Under the pieces are notes generated by a model. The model was not told the origin of the DNA. It made no database searches and saw nothing but the letters and a program-made list of their open reading frames with translations. Both the position numbers and the translations under genes were made by a program. This document shows, piece by piece, positions 26,378 to 33,243 of a DNA stretch of 35,162 nucleotides. Source of the DNA: Burkholderiales bacterium LSUCC0115. Lineage in GTDB: Bacteria > Pseudomonadota > Gammaproteobacteria > Burkholderiales > Burkholderiaceae_A. The stretch covers positions 432,147-467,308 of the forward strand of contig WJBW01000001.1 in NCBI GenBank assembly GCA_009646425.1. The letters are read 5' to 3'. How positions within the stretch are numbered: the stretch's first letter is position 1; the number at the start of each line of letters is the position of its first letter.

Positions 26378-27415
26378 CTACGATAGCCAGCGGCCGAGGT
26401 AGAAAAGCAGGACCATGAAGCACCACATCACGACGGCCCGCCAAACCAGTCCCACGGCCGTATCCAAGCTGGCCGCACTCGCCTCCCGAAGGTCGGGTTC
26501 GGACGACTGATTGCCCAAGACCTCGTCTAACCCATCGCTACCCTCTAGTGCATCGGGCACGGATAGACGAACGCCCATGGCGCCGGCACCTGAGGCAACC
26601 AAAACACGATCGGTGTCATTCACATGCTCAGGAGAGGCTGCGGCCCGACTGCGCCACATCGAAACCGAGTCTTCAAAATTCCCAACCACAGCAAAAATAC
26701 AAGCGGTGACGCGAACCGGCGCCCAGTCGATCCAACGATAGGCCAGAGAGGAGACTTGTGCGAACCGATCACCGTCTGAGCCGGGCACGTCAGCGGGGGA
26801 GACTTCAGCCTCCAACAGAGCCCCGGCAGACAAGGGCGCATCGACACGATGGGAGGCCCAACCCTTGAGCAGCTGAACACTTAACCAGTACCCGAGCGCT
26901 CCGGCCGGTCCTGGCAGGATCACAAACCAGAAGATGACCCCGAAGACATGTCGCTGGGCAGCAACCAAAGCAAGACGAATAGACTCACGCGCCACGGAGG
27001 AGGCATCGCCCTGCTCTGCCGCCGCACGGGCTACGGCATCGGCATGAGACTCGTCTACCCACTTGAGAAGAATCTGGCGAGCGGTGACGACATCGTCGGT
27101 CCGCAGAGCAGCCTGAATGTCACTAAACCAGTGGCTGAACTGCCGAAATCCCAGCGTCAGATAGAGCACACCCACCATGAAGGCCAGCTCAAGGATTGGG
27201 TGAACCAAATGCAAGAGCTTGGCAATCACCAGACCGCCCACCGCTCCCCCAACCACGATCGTGCCCCACGCCATCCAGGCACTGGAGACACTGTCGACCT
27301 CCATGGCCCGGACCTGACGAATCTTTTGGTCTAGCCAGGACTGAATGGGGTTCGTTTGCCGAATAGGCCGAACCTGTTCAAGAAGCAGAGCGATCAACAG
27401 ACTGATAAGTGTCAT
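26378..27415 (-). CDS. CobD/CbiB-family membrane protein
   Basis: About 345 residues from the ATG at 27415, which overlaps the Nudix stop as ATGA and has GGAAA upstream; a longer frame from 27445 is less likely. It has the N-terminus MTLISLLIALLLEQVRPI, several hydrophobic segments (about 50-70, 75-95, 160-180, 240-255 and 325-342) and a central soluble part with WVDESHADAVARAAAEQ. This resembles the CobD/CbiB (adenosylcobinamide-phosphate synthase) and related AmpE-like membrane families. Betaproteobacteria carry such a gene next to Nudix and rplS even where no cobalamin genes are near, so a direct role in B12 synthesis is doubtful. A long acidic/Ser-rich stretch (about 260-320) is not typical of classical CobD. 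Confidence 0.8.
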   Translation of the reverse strand: MTLISLLIALLLEQVRPIRQTNPIQSWLDQKIRQVRAMEVDSVSSAWMAWGTIVVGGAVGGLVIAKLLHLVHPILELAFMVGVLYLTLGFRQFSHWFSDIQAALRTDDVVTARQILLKWVDESHADAVARAAAEQGDASSVARESIRLALVAAQRHVFGVIFWFVILPGPAGALGYWLSVQLLKGWASHRVDAPLSAGALLEAEVSPADVPGSDGDRFAQVSSLAYRWIDWAPVRVTACIFAVVGNFEDSVSMWRSRAAASPEHVNDTDRVLVASGAGAMGVRLSVPDALEGSDGLDEVLGNQSSEPDLREASAASLDTAVGLVWRAVVMWCFMVLLFYLGRWLS

Positions 27416-28083
27416 GGCGTTTCCGGTTCGGGACACTGGGTCCAAGCTGCATATAAGAAGTGATAGAGATTTCTGATCATGGCAGCAGTGGCACCCCAGA
27501 TGAAGCGGTGCTGATAAGGCATGGCAAAAAACTCGATCTGCTCTGATTCTAACGCGAGGCCTCGGCGCTGATGGTTGGCCGGGTTCATCAAGAAGGACAG
27601 GGGGACCTCAAAGACCTCGCTGACCTCCGTGGGGTCCGGTTCAAATCGGACCTGTCCATGCAACAGACCAATTACCGGTGTCACCTGAAAGCCCGTCACC
27701 GTGAGGTAATCCGGCAGACGACCGACAAGTGTCAAACGATCAGGCGGCAAACCGACCTCCTCGTATGTCTCCCGGCAAGCCGTCTGCTCGGGTGTTTCAT
27801 GGCCCTCTGCGCCACCCCCTGGAAGGCTGATCTGACCAGGGTGGTGCTTCAGGTGAGAAGGCCTTTGCGTGAGGACCAGGCCAGGGGACTGTTGGGCCTC
27901 GTCATAGCGAAGGGCAAACAACACCGCTGCCGACTTGGGGTTGGTGAGATGGGCGGTTCTCTCACGACGATCGGCGAGCACTTCGGGCTGCCAGACAGGG
28001 AAGCGCTGACGAGAGGCGAGCGAAAACCAGGCGACTAAACGCCGATGGTCTAGTACTTCTGAGGGAATAAAAGGCCCCGGCAC
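27412..28083 (-). CDS. Nudix hydrolase, CoA pyrophosphatase type
   Basis: About 223 residues. The Nudix box G-x5-E-x7-REUxEExGU is exact at about residues 90-112 (ending RETYEEVGL). It is preceded by the CoA-specific UPF0035 motif LTQRPSHLKHHPGQISLPGG. These features mark CoA diphosphatases, which hydrolyse CoA and its derivatives to phosphopantetheine and 3',5'-ADP. The N-terminus is uncertain: the frame opens with GTG at 28083, which lies in the loop of the rplS terminator and has no SD. A later start, for example GTG near residue 35, would still keep the catalytic core. The gene overlaps the next one by 4 nt. Confidence 0.92.
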   Translation of the reverse strand: MPGPFIPSEVLDHRRLVAWFSLASRQRFPVWQPEVLADRRERTAHLTNPKSAAVLFALRYDEAQQSPGLVLTQRPSHLKHHPGQISLPGGGAEGHETPEQTACRETYEEVGLPPDRLTLVGRLPDYLTVTGFQVTPVIGLLHGQVRFEPDPTEVSEVFEVPLSFLMNPANHQRRGLALESEQIEFFAMPYQHRFIWGATAAMIRNLYHFLYAAWTQCPEPETP

Positions 28084-28096
28084 GAACGGCCGGGGC
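28064..28096 (-). terminator. Intrinsic terminator after rplS
   Basis: On the minus strand GCCCCGGC and GCCGGGGC form a perfect 8-bp GC stem around a 7-nt loop, followed by CTTTTATTCC. It is placed 38 nt after the rplS stop and overlaps the first codons of the Nudix frame. Confidence 0.8.
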
Positions 28097-28133
28097 TCTG
28101 CTTGCTCGGGGTTGAACCGAGGCGCAACCAGGG

Positions 28134-28571
28134 TTAGCCCTCTTGGCTGTCTTCGGCTGCTGCGGGTTCAGCGGCCTTCTTGCTGACACCCATGTCGGCC
28201 AGTGCTGCTGCCTTACGGGCAGGCAGCTTCTCGCGAATACGAGCCGACTTACCGGAACGCTCACGCAGGTAGTACAGCTTGGCACGACGAACGTCACCGC
28301 GACGCTTGACTTCGATCTTGGCGATCAGGGGCGAGTACACCTGGAAGGTACGCTCAACGCCCTCACCGGCCGAAATCTTGCGGACGATAAACGAGGAATT
28401 CAGACCACGATTGCGCTTAGCAATCACGACGCCTTCGAAGAGCTGGACGCGCTTGCGCTCACCTTCAACGACGTTCACGCTAACGACCACGGTGTCTCCG
28501 GGGCCAAACTCAGGAATGGTTTTGCCAAGACGGGCAATCTCTTCCTGCTCGATCTGCTGGATGATATTCAT
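28134..28571 (-). CDS. rplS: 50S ribosomal protein L19
   Basis: A 145-residue L19. The core includes [46 protein letters not shown] and [42 protein letters not shown], in the usual order. A C-terminal extension of about 25 residues, rich in Ala and Glu, is common in betaproteobacteria. GGAG lies 5 nt before the ATG. It follows trmD (82-nt gap) and ends in a strong terminator. Confidence 0.98.
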   Translation of the reverse strand: MNIIQQIEQEEIARLGKTIPEFGPGDTVVVSVNVVEGERKRVQLFEGVVIAKRNRGLNSSFIVRKISAGEGVERTFQVYSPLIAKIEVKRRGDVRRAKLYYLRERSGKSARIREKLPARKAAALADMGVSKKAAEPAAAEDSQEG

Positions 28572-28653
28572 GATTTCTCCGAAACCATCGTTGCTGGTAC
28601 TGGGTTGGCGTTATGAAGAGCCCAGACATCCGGCAAGAGGATGGGTAACAAAA

Positions 28654-29370
28654 TTACTTCTTGAGAAGGTCAGGCCGTTTGCTCTTGGTGAGCGCCAGGG
28701 CGACCTCTTTTCGCCAATCCGCTATTTTGCCATGGTGGCCAGATAAAAGCACGGGCGGGACGGCCTGCCCCTCAAAGACCTCAGGGCGCGTGTAATGAGG
28801 GTGATCCAGCAAATTGGCCATAAAAGAGTCCTGCTGTGACGAGGCATCATCGCCCAAGACCCCCGGAATCCTGCGAGTAAACGCATCTAAGAGGGTCATT
28901 GCCGGAATTTCGCCGCCAGATAGGACAAAATCGCCCAAACTGATCTCAACTTGCACGTATCTGTCGATAAAACGCTGATCTATGCCCTCATACCGCCCAC
29001 AGACCAGGGTGAACTGTCCGGTTTGCCCCTGGCTGGTCTGAGCCAGACAGTTCTCAACTAAAGACTGGGTCAAGGACTGTCCTGCTGGCGAAAAGAGAAT
29101 AGTTGGCCCCTTTTGAATACCTTTTGACAGAAGATCAGAGCTAATAGCAGCCATACAGTCCGCCAGCGGCTGCGCCAGCATGACCATGCCGGGACCGCCA
29201 CCGTAGGGGCGATCGTCTACCGTCTGGTGAACATCGCTGGTGAACTGACGTGGATTCCAGAAGACCAAATCAAGCGCCCCCCTCGATACCGCCCGACCAC
29301 AGACGCCCGTAGTCCGCCAGGGCTCAAAGAAATCGGGGAAAAGCGTGATGATGTCGAAGCGAGTGGCCAT
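28654..29370 (-). CDS. trmD: tRNA (guanine-N1-)-methyltransferase TrmD
   Basis: A 238-residue SPOUT methyltransferase that makes m1G37 in tRNAs reading CCN, CUN and CGG codons, preventing +1 frameshifts. Visible motifs are FDIITLFPDFFEPW at the N-terminus, DDRPYGGGPGMVM, the knot VCGRYEGIDQRF, and VEISLGDFVLSGGEIPAMTLLDAFTRRIPGVLG. Length fits. The usual upstream partners rpsP and rimM are absent here: the adjacent 129 bp is non-coding, and then an unrelated gene follows on the same strand. No SD is evident. Confidence 0.98.
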   Translation of the reverse strand: MATRFDIITLFPDFFEPWRTTGVCGRAVSRGALDLVFWNPRQFTSDVHQTVDDRPYGGGPGMVMLAQPLADCMAAISSDLLSKGIQKGPTILFSPAGQSLTQSLVENCLAQTSQGQTGQFTLVCGRYEGIDQRFIDRYVQVEISLGDFVLSGGEIPAMTLLDAFTRRIPGVLGDDASSQQDSFMANLLDHPHYTRPEVFEGQAVPPVLLSGHHGKIADWRKEVALALTKSKRPDLLKK

Positions 29371-29499
29371 GGTGGGGATTGTGGCATGTCGGAGAGCTTT
29401 GCCTACCTTCGATAGAGCTCCGGCACCCGTCAGTAAAAACTACTTGGCAACCTCGTAACCTTTGTGAAACGGGCCCATTGAAGATCTCAAACAAAATGA

Positions 29500-30312
29500 C
29501 TACTGCAGGCGAGTCTTAAGAAACTCTATTGCGCGTGTTCTAGATAAAGAAGCAGCGGTTGGATCGTAACGAAGCGCATAACTTCCTCTAGGCCCCCCTT
29601 GTACTAGTAGGGGAGAGTCCCTCGGGATGTCGAATGAGTGCGCGGCGTTCTCGTATTCATGAACAGAATATCTGTCATTAGGTGAGACCCGACAGTATTC
29701 AGGTAGCGCCAGGTCATCCGAGAGCGCCAAGTGCATCTGAACATCAAATTCAGGGGTGGCCGAGGGGAGAGAGCAACCGTTACAACAAGGGTAATAAGCA
29801 ACCCCCACTCGGATGTCTTTGGTTGGATGTTTTGAGAGTTCGATTACTAAACCGCCTCCCTTACTAAATCCAATCAACCCGAAGGATCCCTGATGCCATG
29901 GCTGCCTTTTTAAATACTCGATCACTTGTTGAACATCTCTGAGTCGAACGTCAAATGGTGGCCAAGGAATACCGCCGCTACCTTCACCTTGTGCCATACC
30001 CCTAGCACTATAAAAATCTACTAGTACAGCGTTGTAGCCAACTTTATTTAGTATTCGAGCCCACCTACTAGTGTGCCCTGCAAACCGACCTCTTGTTCCA
30101 CTAGACCCTGGAATCACAATAACTGTCGGTCTGGATTCCTGAAGAACAAATGTCTTCACAAAGACATCATTAGTAACCTTAAAAAAACCTTCTCCATCCA
30201 CTGCGTTACTGTCTATTATAAAAGCGCCATTTCCCTGCTCAGCCCCAAGCAGGTGGCTAGTCATTGCTGAGGTGCTTAGCAGTATTAAAACAATGAGGCC
30301 TCTAATCATCAT
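29500..30312 (-). CDS. Secreted dienelactone-hydrolase-like alpha/beta hydrolase
   Basis: A 270-residue protein with an N-terminal signal peptide (MMIRGLIVLILLSTSAMTSHLLGA, cleavage likely near residue 23). The hydrolase core begins at about residue 60 (RPTVIVIPGSSGTRGRF). The nucleophile elbow is GFSKGG (Ser in G-x-S-x-G), and the likely catalytic His is in AAHSFD near residue 228. An unusual PCCNGC cluster lies about 25 residues after the nucleophile. The substrate is unknown; esterase or peptidase activity in the periplasm is plausible. Base composition is lower in GC than the core genes (22 of 60 bases at 30001-30060), with A/T-ending codons, so recent acquisition is likely. An AGGA lies 9 nt before the start. 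The gene follows the NYN/PIN-like gene by 21 nt on the same strand. Confidence 0.8.
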   Translation of the reverse strand: MMIRGLIVLILLSTSAMTSHLLGAEQGNGAFIIDSNAVDGEGFFKVTNDVFVKTFVLQESRPTVIVIPGSSGTRGRFAGHTSRWARILNKVGYNAVLVDFYSARGMAQGEGSGGIPWPPFDVRLRDVQQVIEYLKRQPWHQGSFGLIGFSKGGGLVIELSKHPTKDIRVGVAYYPCCNGCSLPSATPEFDVQMHLALSDDLALPEYCRVSPNDRYSVHEYENAAHSFDIPRDSPLLVQGGPRGSYALRYDPTAASLSRTRAIEFLKTRLQ

Positions 30313-30333
30313 GATGATCGATCCTAGAGTTCT

Positions 30334-30729
30334 TCAAGGTTTACGTTTTCTTAGTTTCTTATCCTGAGTAACCAACAAATATGGGCAGCTGTCAACTGAT
30401 GCCTTGTGCTGCTTTAGGAAAGCCAATATTCCGCGGTCTGCTCGGTTCTTGCCCTTGCCACCCGACTGAATCACCCTGAGTCGCTCGGACCTCTGCTCAA
30501 CCCCGGGTATCGGGTTATCAAACCAAAGGTCAACCGACAAATCTGGTCGCCGGTCTAACAGCACCAAGACATGAGTAATAAGTTTCTCTTGATGATCATG
30601 GCCGGGAAAGCCTGGCTCTCGATAGTCTCCATAGAGCGGAGACTGCATGAACAGAAAGTTGTTGCCGTCGATGATGACCAGTACACCCGGCGCAGCACTC
30701 TGCGCCAGCGCATCTAGGTCAGTGACCAT
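30334..30729 (-). CDS. NYN/PIN-like small nuclease domain protein
   Basis: A 131-residue protein. Four acidic positions follow the order of NYN (YacP-like) and PIN ribonucleases: VLVIIDGNNFLFM near residue 20, VDLWFDNP near 71, GKNRADRGILAFL near 98, and LLVTQDKKL near 123. It ends only about nine residues after the last acidic motif, so it is short compared with YacP-type proteins and may lack the last strand and helix. The start overlaps the ZIP transporter stop by 11 nt, so translation is coupled. Family membership is my reading of the motif pattern; an RNase role is inference. No partner antitoxin is seen next to it. Confidence 0.6.
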   Translation of the reverse strand: MVTDLDALAQSAAPGVLVIIDGNNFLFMQSPLYGDYREPGFPGHDHQEKLITHVLVLLDRRPDLSVDLWFDNPIPGVEQRSERLRVIQSGGKGKNRADRGILAFLKQHKASVDSCPYLLVTQDKKLRKRKP

Positions 30730-31519
30730 GCAGCAGTGATGTTGCGAAGGCGGCTAATGCAACCCCAGCTAGCATCAAAGTCGGCTGCTGCCACGCCGCC
30801 TTGGTCTGCCCCCCGTGATGATGAGAATCCGCCTGGGCATGGAGCTGGGGAATTAAGTCAGACAGGGCGATATAGATAAAGTTGGCCGCGGCAACCACCA
30901 ACACGTAGGGCAGCCATCCACCAGTGGTTCCCAGAGAAAAATAGCCCAACAAGGCCCCGGCCAGGGCACCGCAGCCGGTCAGTACGTTGAACAGGAAAGC
31001 CCGTGCCTTTGGAAAGCCACTGTTGAGCAGAACAAAGAAATTCCCGATCTGCTGGGGGATCTCGTGGGTAGCAATCGCAACAGCAGTAATCAAACCCAGG
31101 TACAGGTCTGTATGGAAAGCAGCTGCAATCAGAATGCCGTCGGCCAAGGCATGAATGCTGCTGCCCATGAGAAGCATCCAGCCACCTTTGCCGGCTGACT
31201 TCGCGTCATGCCCATGGTGATGGTCGTGGCCATCATGTTCATGGTGGTGATCGTGGCGCAGCAGTGAGAGTCGCTCAAGGAAGAAGAAGCCCAGTAAGCC
31301 ACCCAGCAGTGTTGCCGTCACCGAATGAATATCCACCCGTCCAACATGAACACTCTCTGGTAATAAGTGAAGCAACGCTGTTCCCAGCAGCATGCCCGCG
31401 GAGAAACTCACCATTCTGTCCACCAGACGACTCAGGCGGCCAAAGGAGACGACTGCGGCAAGAGCAATGCTAAAAAAAGTTGCCGCGAAGGCAGCGAGAA
31501 GCGTGTAGAGGAGAGTCAA
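30719..31519 (-). CDS. ZIP-family divalent metal transporter
   Basis: A 266-residue inner-membrane protein with about eight helices. TM1-TM3 occupy residues 1-95. A His-rich cytoplasmic loop (HDHHHEHDGHDHHHGHD, about 89-105) follows. TM4 carries SSIHALADGILIA and TM5 ATHEIPQQIGNFFVL, the paired metal-binding motifs of ZIP proteins. A second His cluster (ADSHHHGG) precedes TM8, and the C-terminus is LLHGH. It imports zinc or a related metal. The start is TTG at 31519 with only a weak SD; no better upstream start exists in frame. The NYN/PIN-like gene overlaps its end, an unusual partner. Confidence 0.9.
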   Translation of the reverse strand: MTLLYTLLAAFAATFFSIALAAVVSFGRLSRLVDRMVSFSAGMLLGTALLHLLPESVHVGRVDIHSVTATLLGGLLGFFFLERLSLLRHDHHHEHDGHDHHHGHDAKSAGKGGWMLLMGSSIHALADGILIAAAFHTDLYLGLITAVAIATHEIPQQIGNFFVLLNSGFPKARAFLFNVLTGCGALAGALLGYFSLGTTGGWLPYVLVVAAANFIYIALSDLIPQLHAQADSHHHGGQTKAAWQQPTLMLAGVALAAFATSLLHGH

Positions 31520-31753
31520 TTAGATCTTCAGCGAGAGATATGCGGCGTACAACATCTGGAACTTCGACCCTAGGTCGTTTGTGAGCTGCTATCGCCGTAA
31601 TTCTACGCGGAGTATCTCTGTTCAAGTTTTTGGTTTGGCGAGTGTCCTCCCGTCCAACCAGAGCTACCCATCAGAGACCACGGGCAAACCCCGCTCGTTT
31701 TTCAAAAATATTGCATTTTTGCGATTATTATATTTCTGAATGGCTAGCCAACC
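31520..31753. other. Intergenic region with dyads, AT-rich toward the antitoxin side
   Basis: No complete gene. A CGACC/GGTCG dyad with a 3-nt centre lies at 31565-31577. GAGATATGCGGCGTA (31535-31549) is complementary to 31604-31618 in 12 of 15 positions. CAAAAAT and ATTTTTG (31703-31709 and 31715-31721) form a perfect 7-bp inverted repeat followed by AT-rich TATTAT/TATATT. The first two could belong to ZIP regulation and the last to the old toxin-antitoxin promoter. Confidence 0.4.
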
Positions 31754-31843
31754 ATGCTTAAAGAACGCATGTGCTCGGCTCTCAAGACTTCCCCCAGCGT
31801 AACTGATCTTGCAATCAAAAGAGCGAAGGAACTCAATTTATGA
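31754..31843 (+). pseudogene. 3' remnant of a HigB/RelE-type toxin gene
   Basis: The 29 codons directly before the antitoxin read MLKERMCSALKTSPSVTDLA and end IKRAKELNL. This resembles the C-terminal tail of HigB/RelE-like toxins of the phage Gp49 type, where a KK-x-KTP segment is followed by a helix with A-x-x-R. The stop overlaps the antitoxin ATG as ATGA, as in intact toxin-antitoxin pairs. Upstream the frame is closed by TAG three codons before the Met, and no toxin core is present, so the 5' part has been lost. Confidence 0.5.
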
Positions 31844-32118
31844 AGACACTCAAAAAGATCAAGGCACACTGGCTCGAGGATGCCGAAGTTCGAGAGGCCT
31901 ACCAGCGTCAAACACCAGAATTTGCTCTAGCCAAAACTCTCATACAAGCGAGAGTCAACGCCGGTCTGACGCAATTACAAGTTGCAGAAAAGATGGGTAC
32001 CACCCAGTCCGTTATTGCTCGCCTTGAATCTGGCAACTCGCTACCGAGCATCAAAAGCCTGTACCGGTACGCTGGTGCAGTTGGGGCCAAACCCTTGATC
32101 CAACTCCTACAAAACTAG
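31840..32118 (+). CDS. HigA-like XRE-family antitoxin (orphan)
   Basis: A 92-residue protein with a Cro/C1-type helix-turn-helix at about residues 34-88: LIQARVNAGLTQLQVAEKMG, then TTQSVIARLESGNSLPSIKSLYRYAGAVG. The N-terminal MKTLKKIKAHWLEDAEVREAYQ resembles antitoxins of the HigA2/COG5606 kind, which follow their toxin gene. Here only a toxin remnant precedes it. It may survive as an autoregulator or as protection against related toxins. Plus strand, unlike its neighbours; it is followed by a strong bidirectional terminator. Confidence 0.85.
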   Translation: MKTLKKIKAHWLEDAEVREAYQRQTPEFALAKTLIQARVNAGLTQLQVAEKMGTTQSVIARLESGNSLPSIKSLYRYAGAVGAKPLIQLLQN

Positions 32119-32213
32119 TAGAAGCGCTTACCCACTTTGTAAACAAAGGCGCTATCGACGAGCGCTAAAACTGGTTGCACACGTCTAAACCTCGCTCGCA
32201 GGACACCGACCAG

Positions 32214-32247
32214 TAAAAAAAGGGAGGTCATCTGACCTCCCTTTTTT
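32214..32247. terminator. Bidirectional intrinsic terminator
   Basis: GGGAGGTC and GACCTCCC form a perfect stem around an ATCT loop, flanked by a run of seven A on the left and six T on the right. It works in both orientations and lies between the convergent antitoxin and dienelactone hydrolase genes. Confidence 0.92.
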
Positions 32248-32260
32248 ACGGACCAAGAGC

Positions 32261-33199
32261 CTAGGCTTTCAGGTGCTTTCCAAACCAGGCCACACAACGC
32301 TTCCAGCCATCTTCAGCAGGGCCTTTGCGGTAGCTGGGTCGATAGTCCGCATGGAAGGCATGGGGAGTATCGGGGTAGAGGATGATGTCCGACGCAGCCG
32401 AGGCCGCACCACCAAAGGACAGCTTGGTCTTCATCTCGTCTACATCGCTGTTGGGAATGCCATTGTCAGCAGCACCATAAAGCCCCAGAACCGGTGCGTT
32501 CAGCTTCTCAGCAATGTCGATCGGATGGAATGGGTTGGCCTCGTTTACCGTGGTACGAATACGGCCATACCAGGCCACACCAGCCTTCAGATCCTTAAAT
32601 GCAGCAGATGCCAGCCAGACAATCCGGCCGCCCCAGCAGAAGCCGGTGATGCCCATCTTGCCCTTCACGCCGCCATGGGCCGCTGCGTAAGCCATGGTGG
32701 CCTCCACGTCACCCAACACCTGCTTGTCGGTGGCCTTGCTGACAATCTTCTCGAAGATCTCTGGAATGCCACTCATCTTGCTGGGATCACCCTGGCGGTG
32801 GAAACACTCGGGCGCAATGGCCAGGTAGCCCTGCTTGGCAAAGCGACGGCAGACATCTTTGATGTGCTCGTGCACCCCAAAGATCTCATGCAAGACCACG
32901 ACCGTGGCCAGGCCTGACTTGCCTGCGGGCTTGGCCATATAGGCAGGAATATTCCCATTGGAGGTGGGTACCTGGACCATCGCAGCATCCAGGCCGTTAG
33001 TATCGGTGGTGATCGTCTGAGCCTGTAACGCACCCGTTGGCACGACCGCTGCAGCAAAACCAGCAAGAGCAGAGGCCTGAAGGAACCCACGTCGACTCCC
33101 TGGCAACAGGCCAGGGTTTACTGGGGTCAGCGAGTCAATCTCTTGTTCAACAGCAGCCAGGGGGTTGAGCTGTGGGTCAATCGGCGTACGGGCGTTCAT
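32261..33199 (-). CDS. Dienelactone hydrolase family protein with Tat signal
   Basis: A 312-residue protein. The N-terminus has a twin-arginine motif (GSRRGFLQASALAG, about residues 34-47) and a hydrophobic stretch ending at TGALQAQ, so it is probably exported folded. The hydrolase triad is of carboxymethylenebutenolidase type: the nucleophile is Cys in GITGFCWGGRIVW, Asp in LYGAADNGIP, and His in PHAFHADYRPSY. The usual HEIFGVHEHIKDVCRRFA motif is present. Such enzymes open dienelactones in chlorocatechol breakdown, but many exported members have unknown substrates. GGAG lies 5 nt before the ATG. It follows polA by 44 nt, so the two may be co-transcribed, and it ends at the bidirectional terminator. 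Confidence 0.93.
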   Translation of the reverse strand: MNARTPIDPQLNPLAAVEQEIDSLTPVNPGLLPGSRRGFLQASALAGFAAAVVPTGALQAQTITTDTNGLDAAMVQVPTSNGNIPAYMAKPAGKSGLATVVVLHEIFGVHEHIKDVCRRFAKQGYLAIAPECFHRQGDPSKMSGIPEIFEKIVSKATDKQVLGDVEATMAYAAAHGGVKGKMGITGFCWGGRIVWLASAAFKDLKAGVAWYGRIRTTVNEANPFHPIDIAEKLNAPVLGLYGAADNGIPNSDVDEMKTKLSFGGAASAASDIILYPDTPHAFHADYRPSYRKGPAEDGWKRCVAWFGKHLKA

Positions 33200-33243
33200 G
33201 CTTGCTCCAGGTTGAGGAGGTTAACGATCGAAATAAAAGCGCT

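Noticed and set aside
29440-29500. Short minus-strand reading MGPFHKGYEVAK before a stop, as a possible gene tail upstream of trmD
   Set aside because: Too short to assign and not recognised as the end of RimM or another expected protein.
30305-30318. 14-nt palindrome ATCATCATGATGAT at the start of the secreted hydrolase gene
   Set aside because: It arises from repeated ATG/ATC codons around the start and has no spacer or flanking conservation to suggest an operator.
30310-30340. The NYN/PIN-like and hydrolase frames are in the same phase, separated by one TGA and seven codons, suggesting a broken fusion
   Set aside because: The hydrolase has its own signal peptide and an AGGA before its ATG, so two genes are the simpler reading; same phase occurs by chance in one of three cases.
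31535-31618. Widely spaced 15-nt inverted repeat (12 matches) upstream of the ZIP gene as a Zur site
   Set aside because: Spacing of 54 nt is too large for a single operator and the sequence does not resemble a Zur box as I know it; kept only as a note in the intergenic entry.
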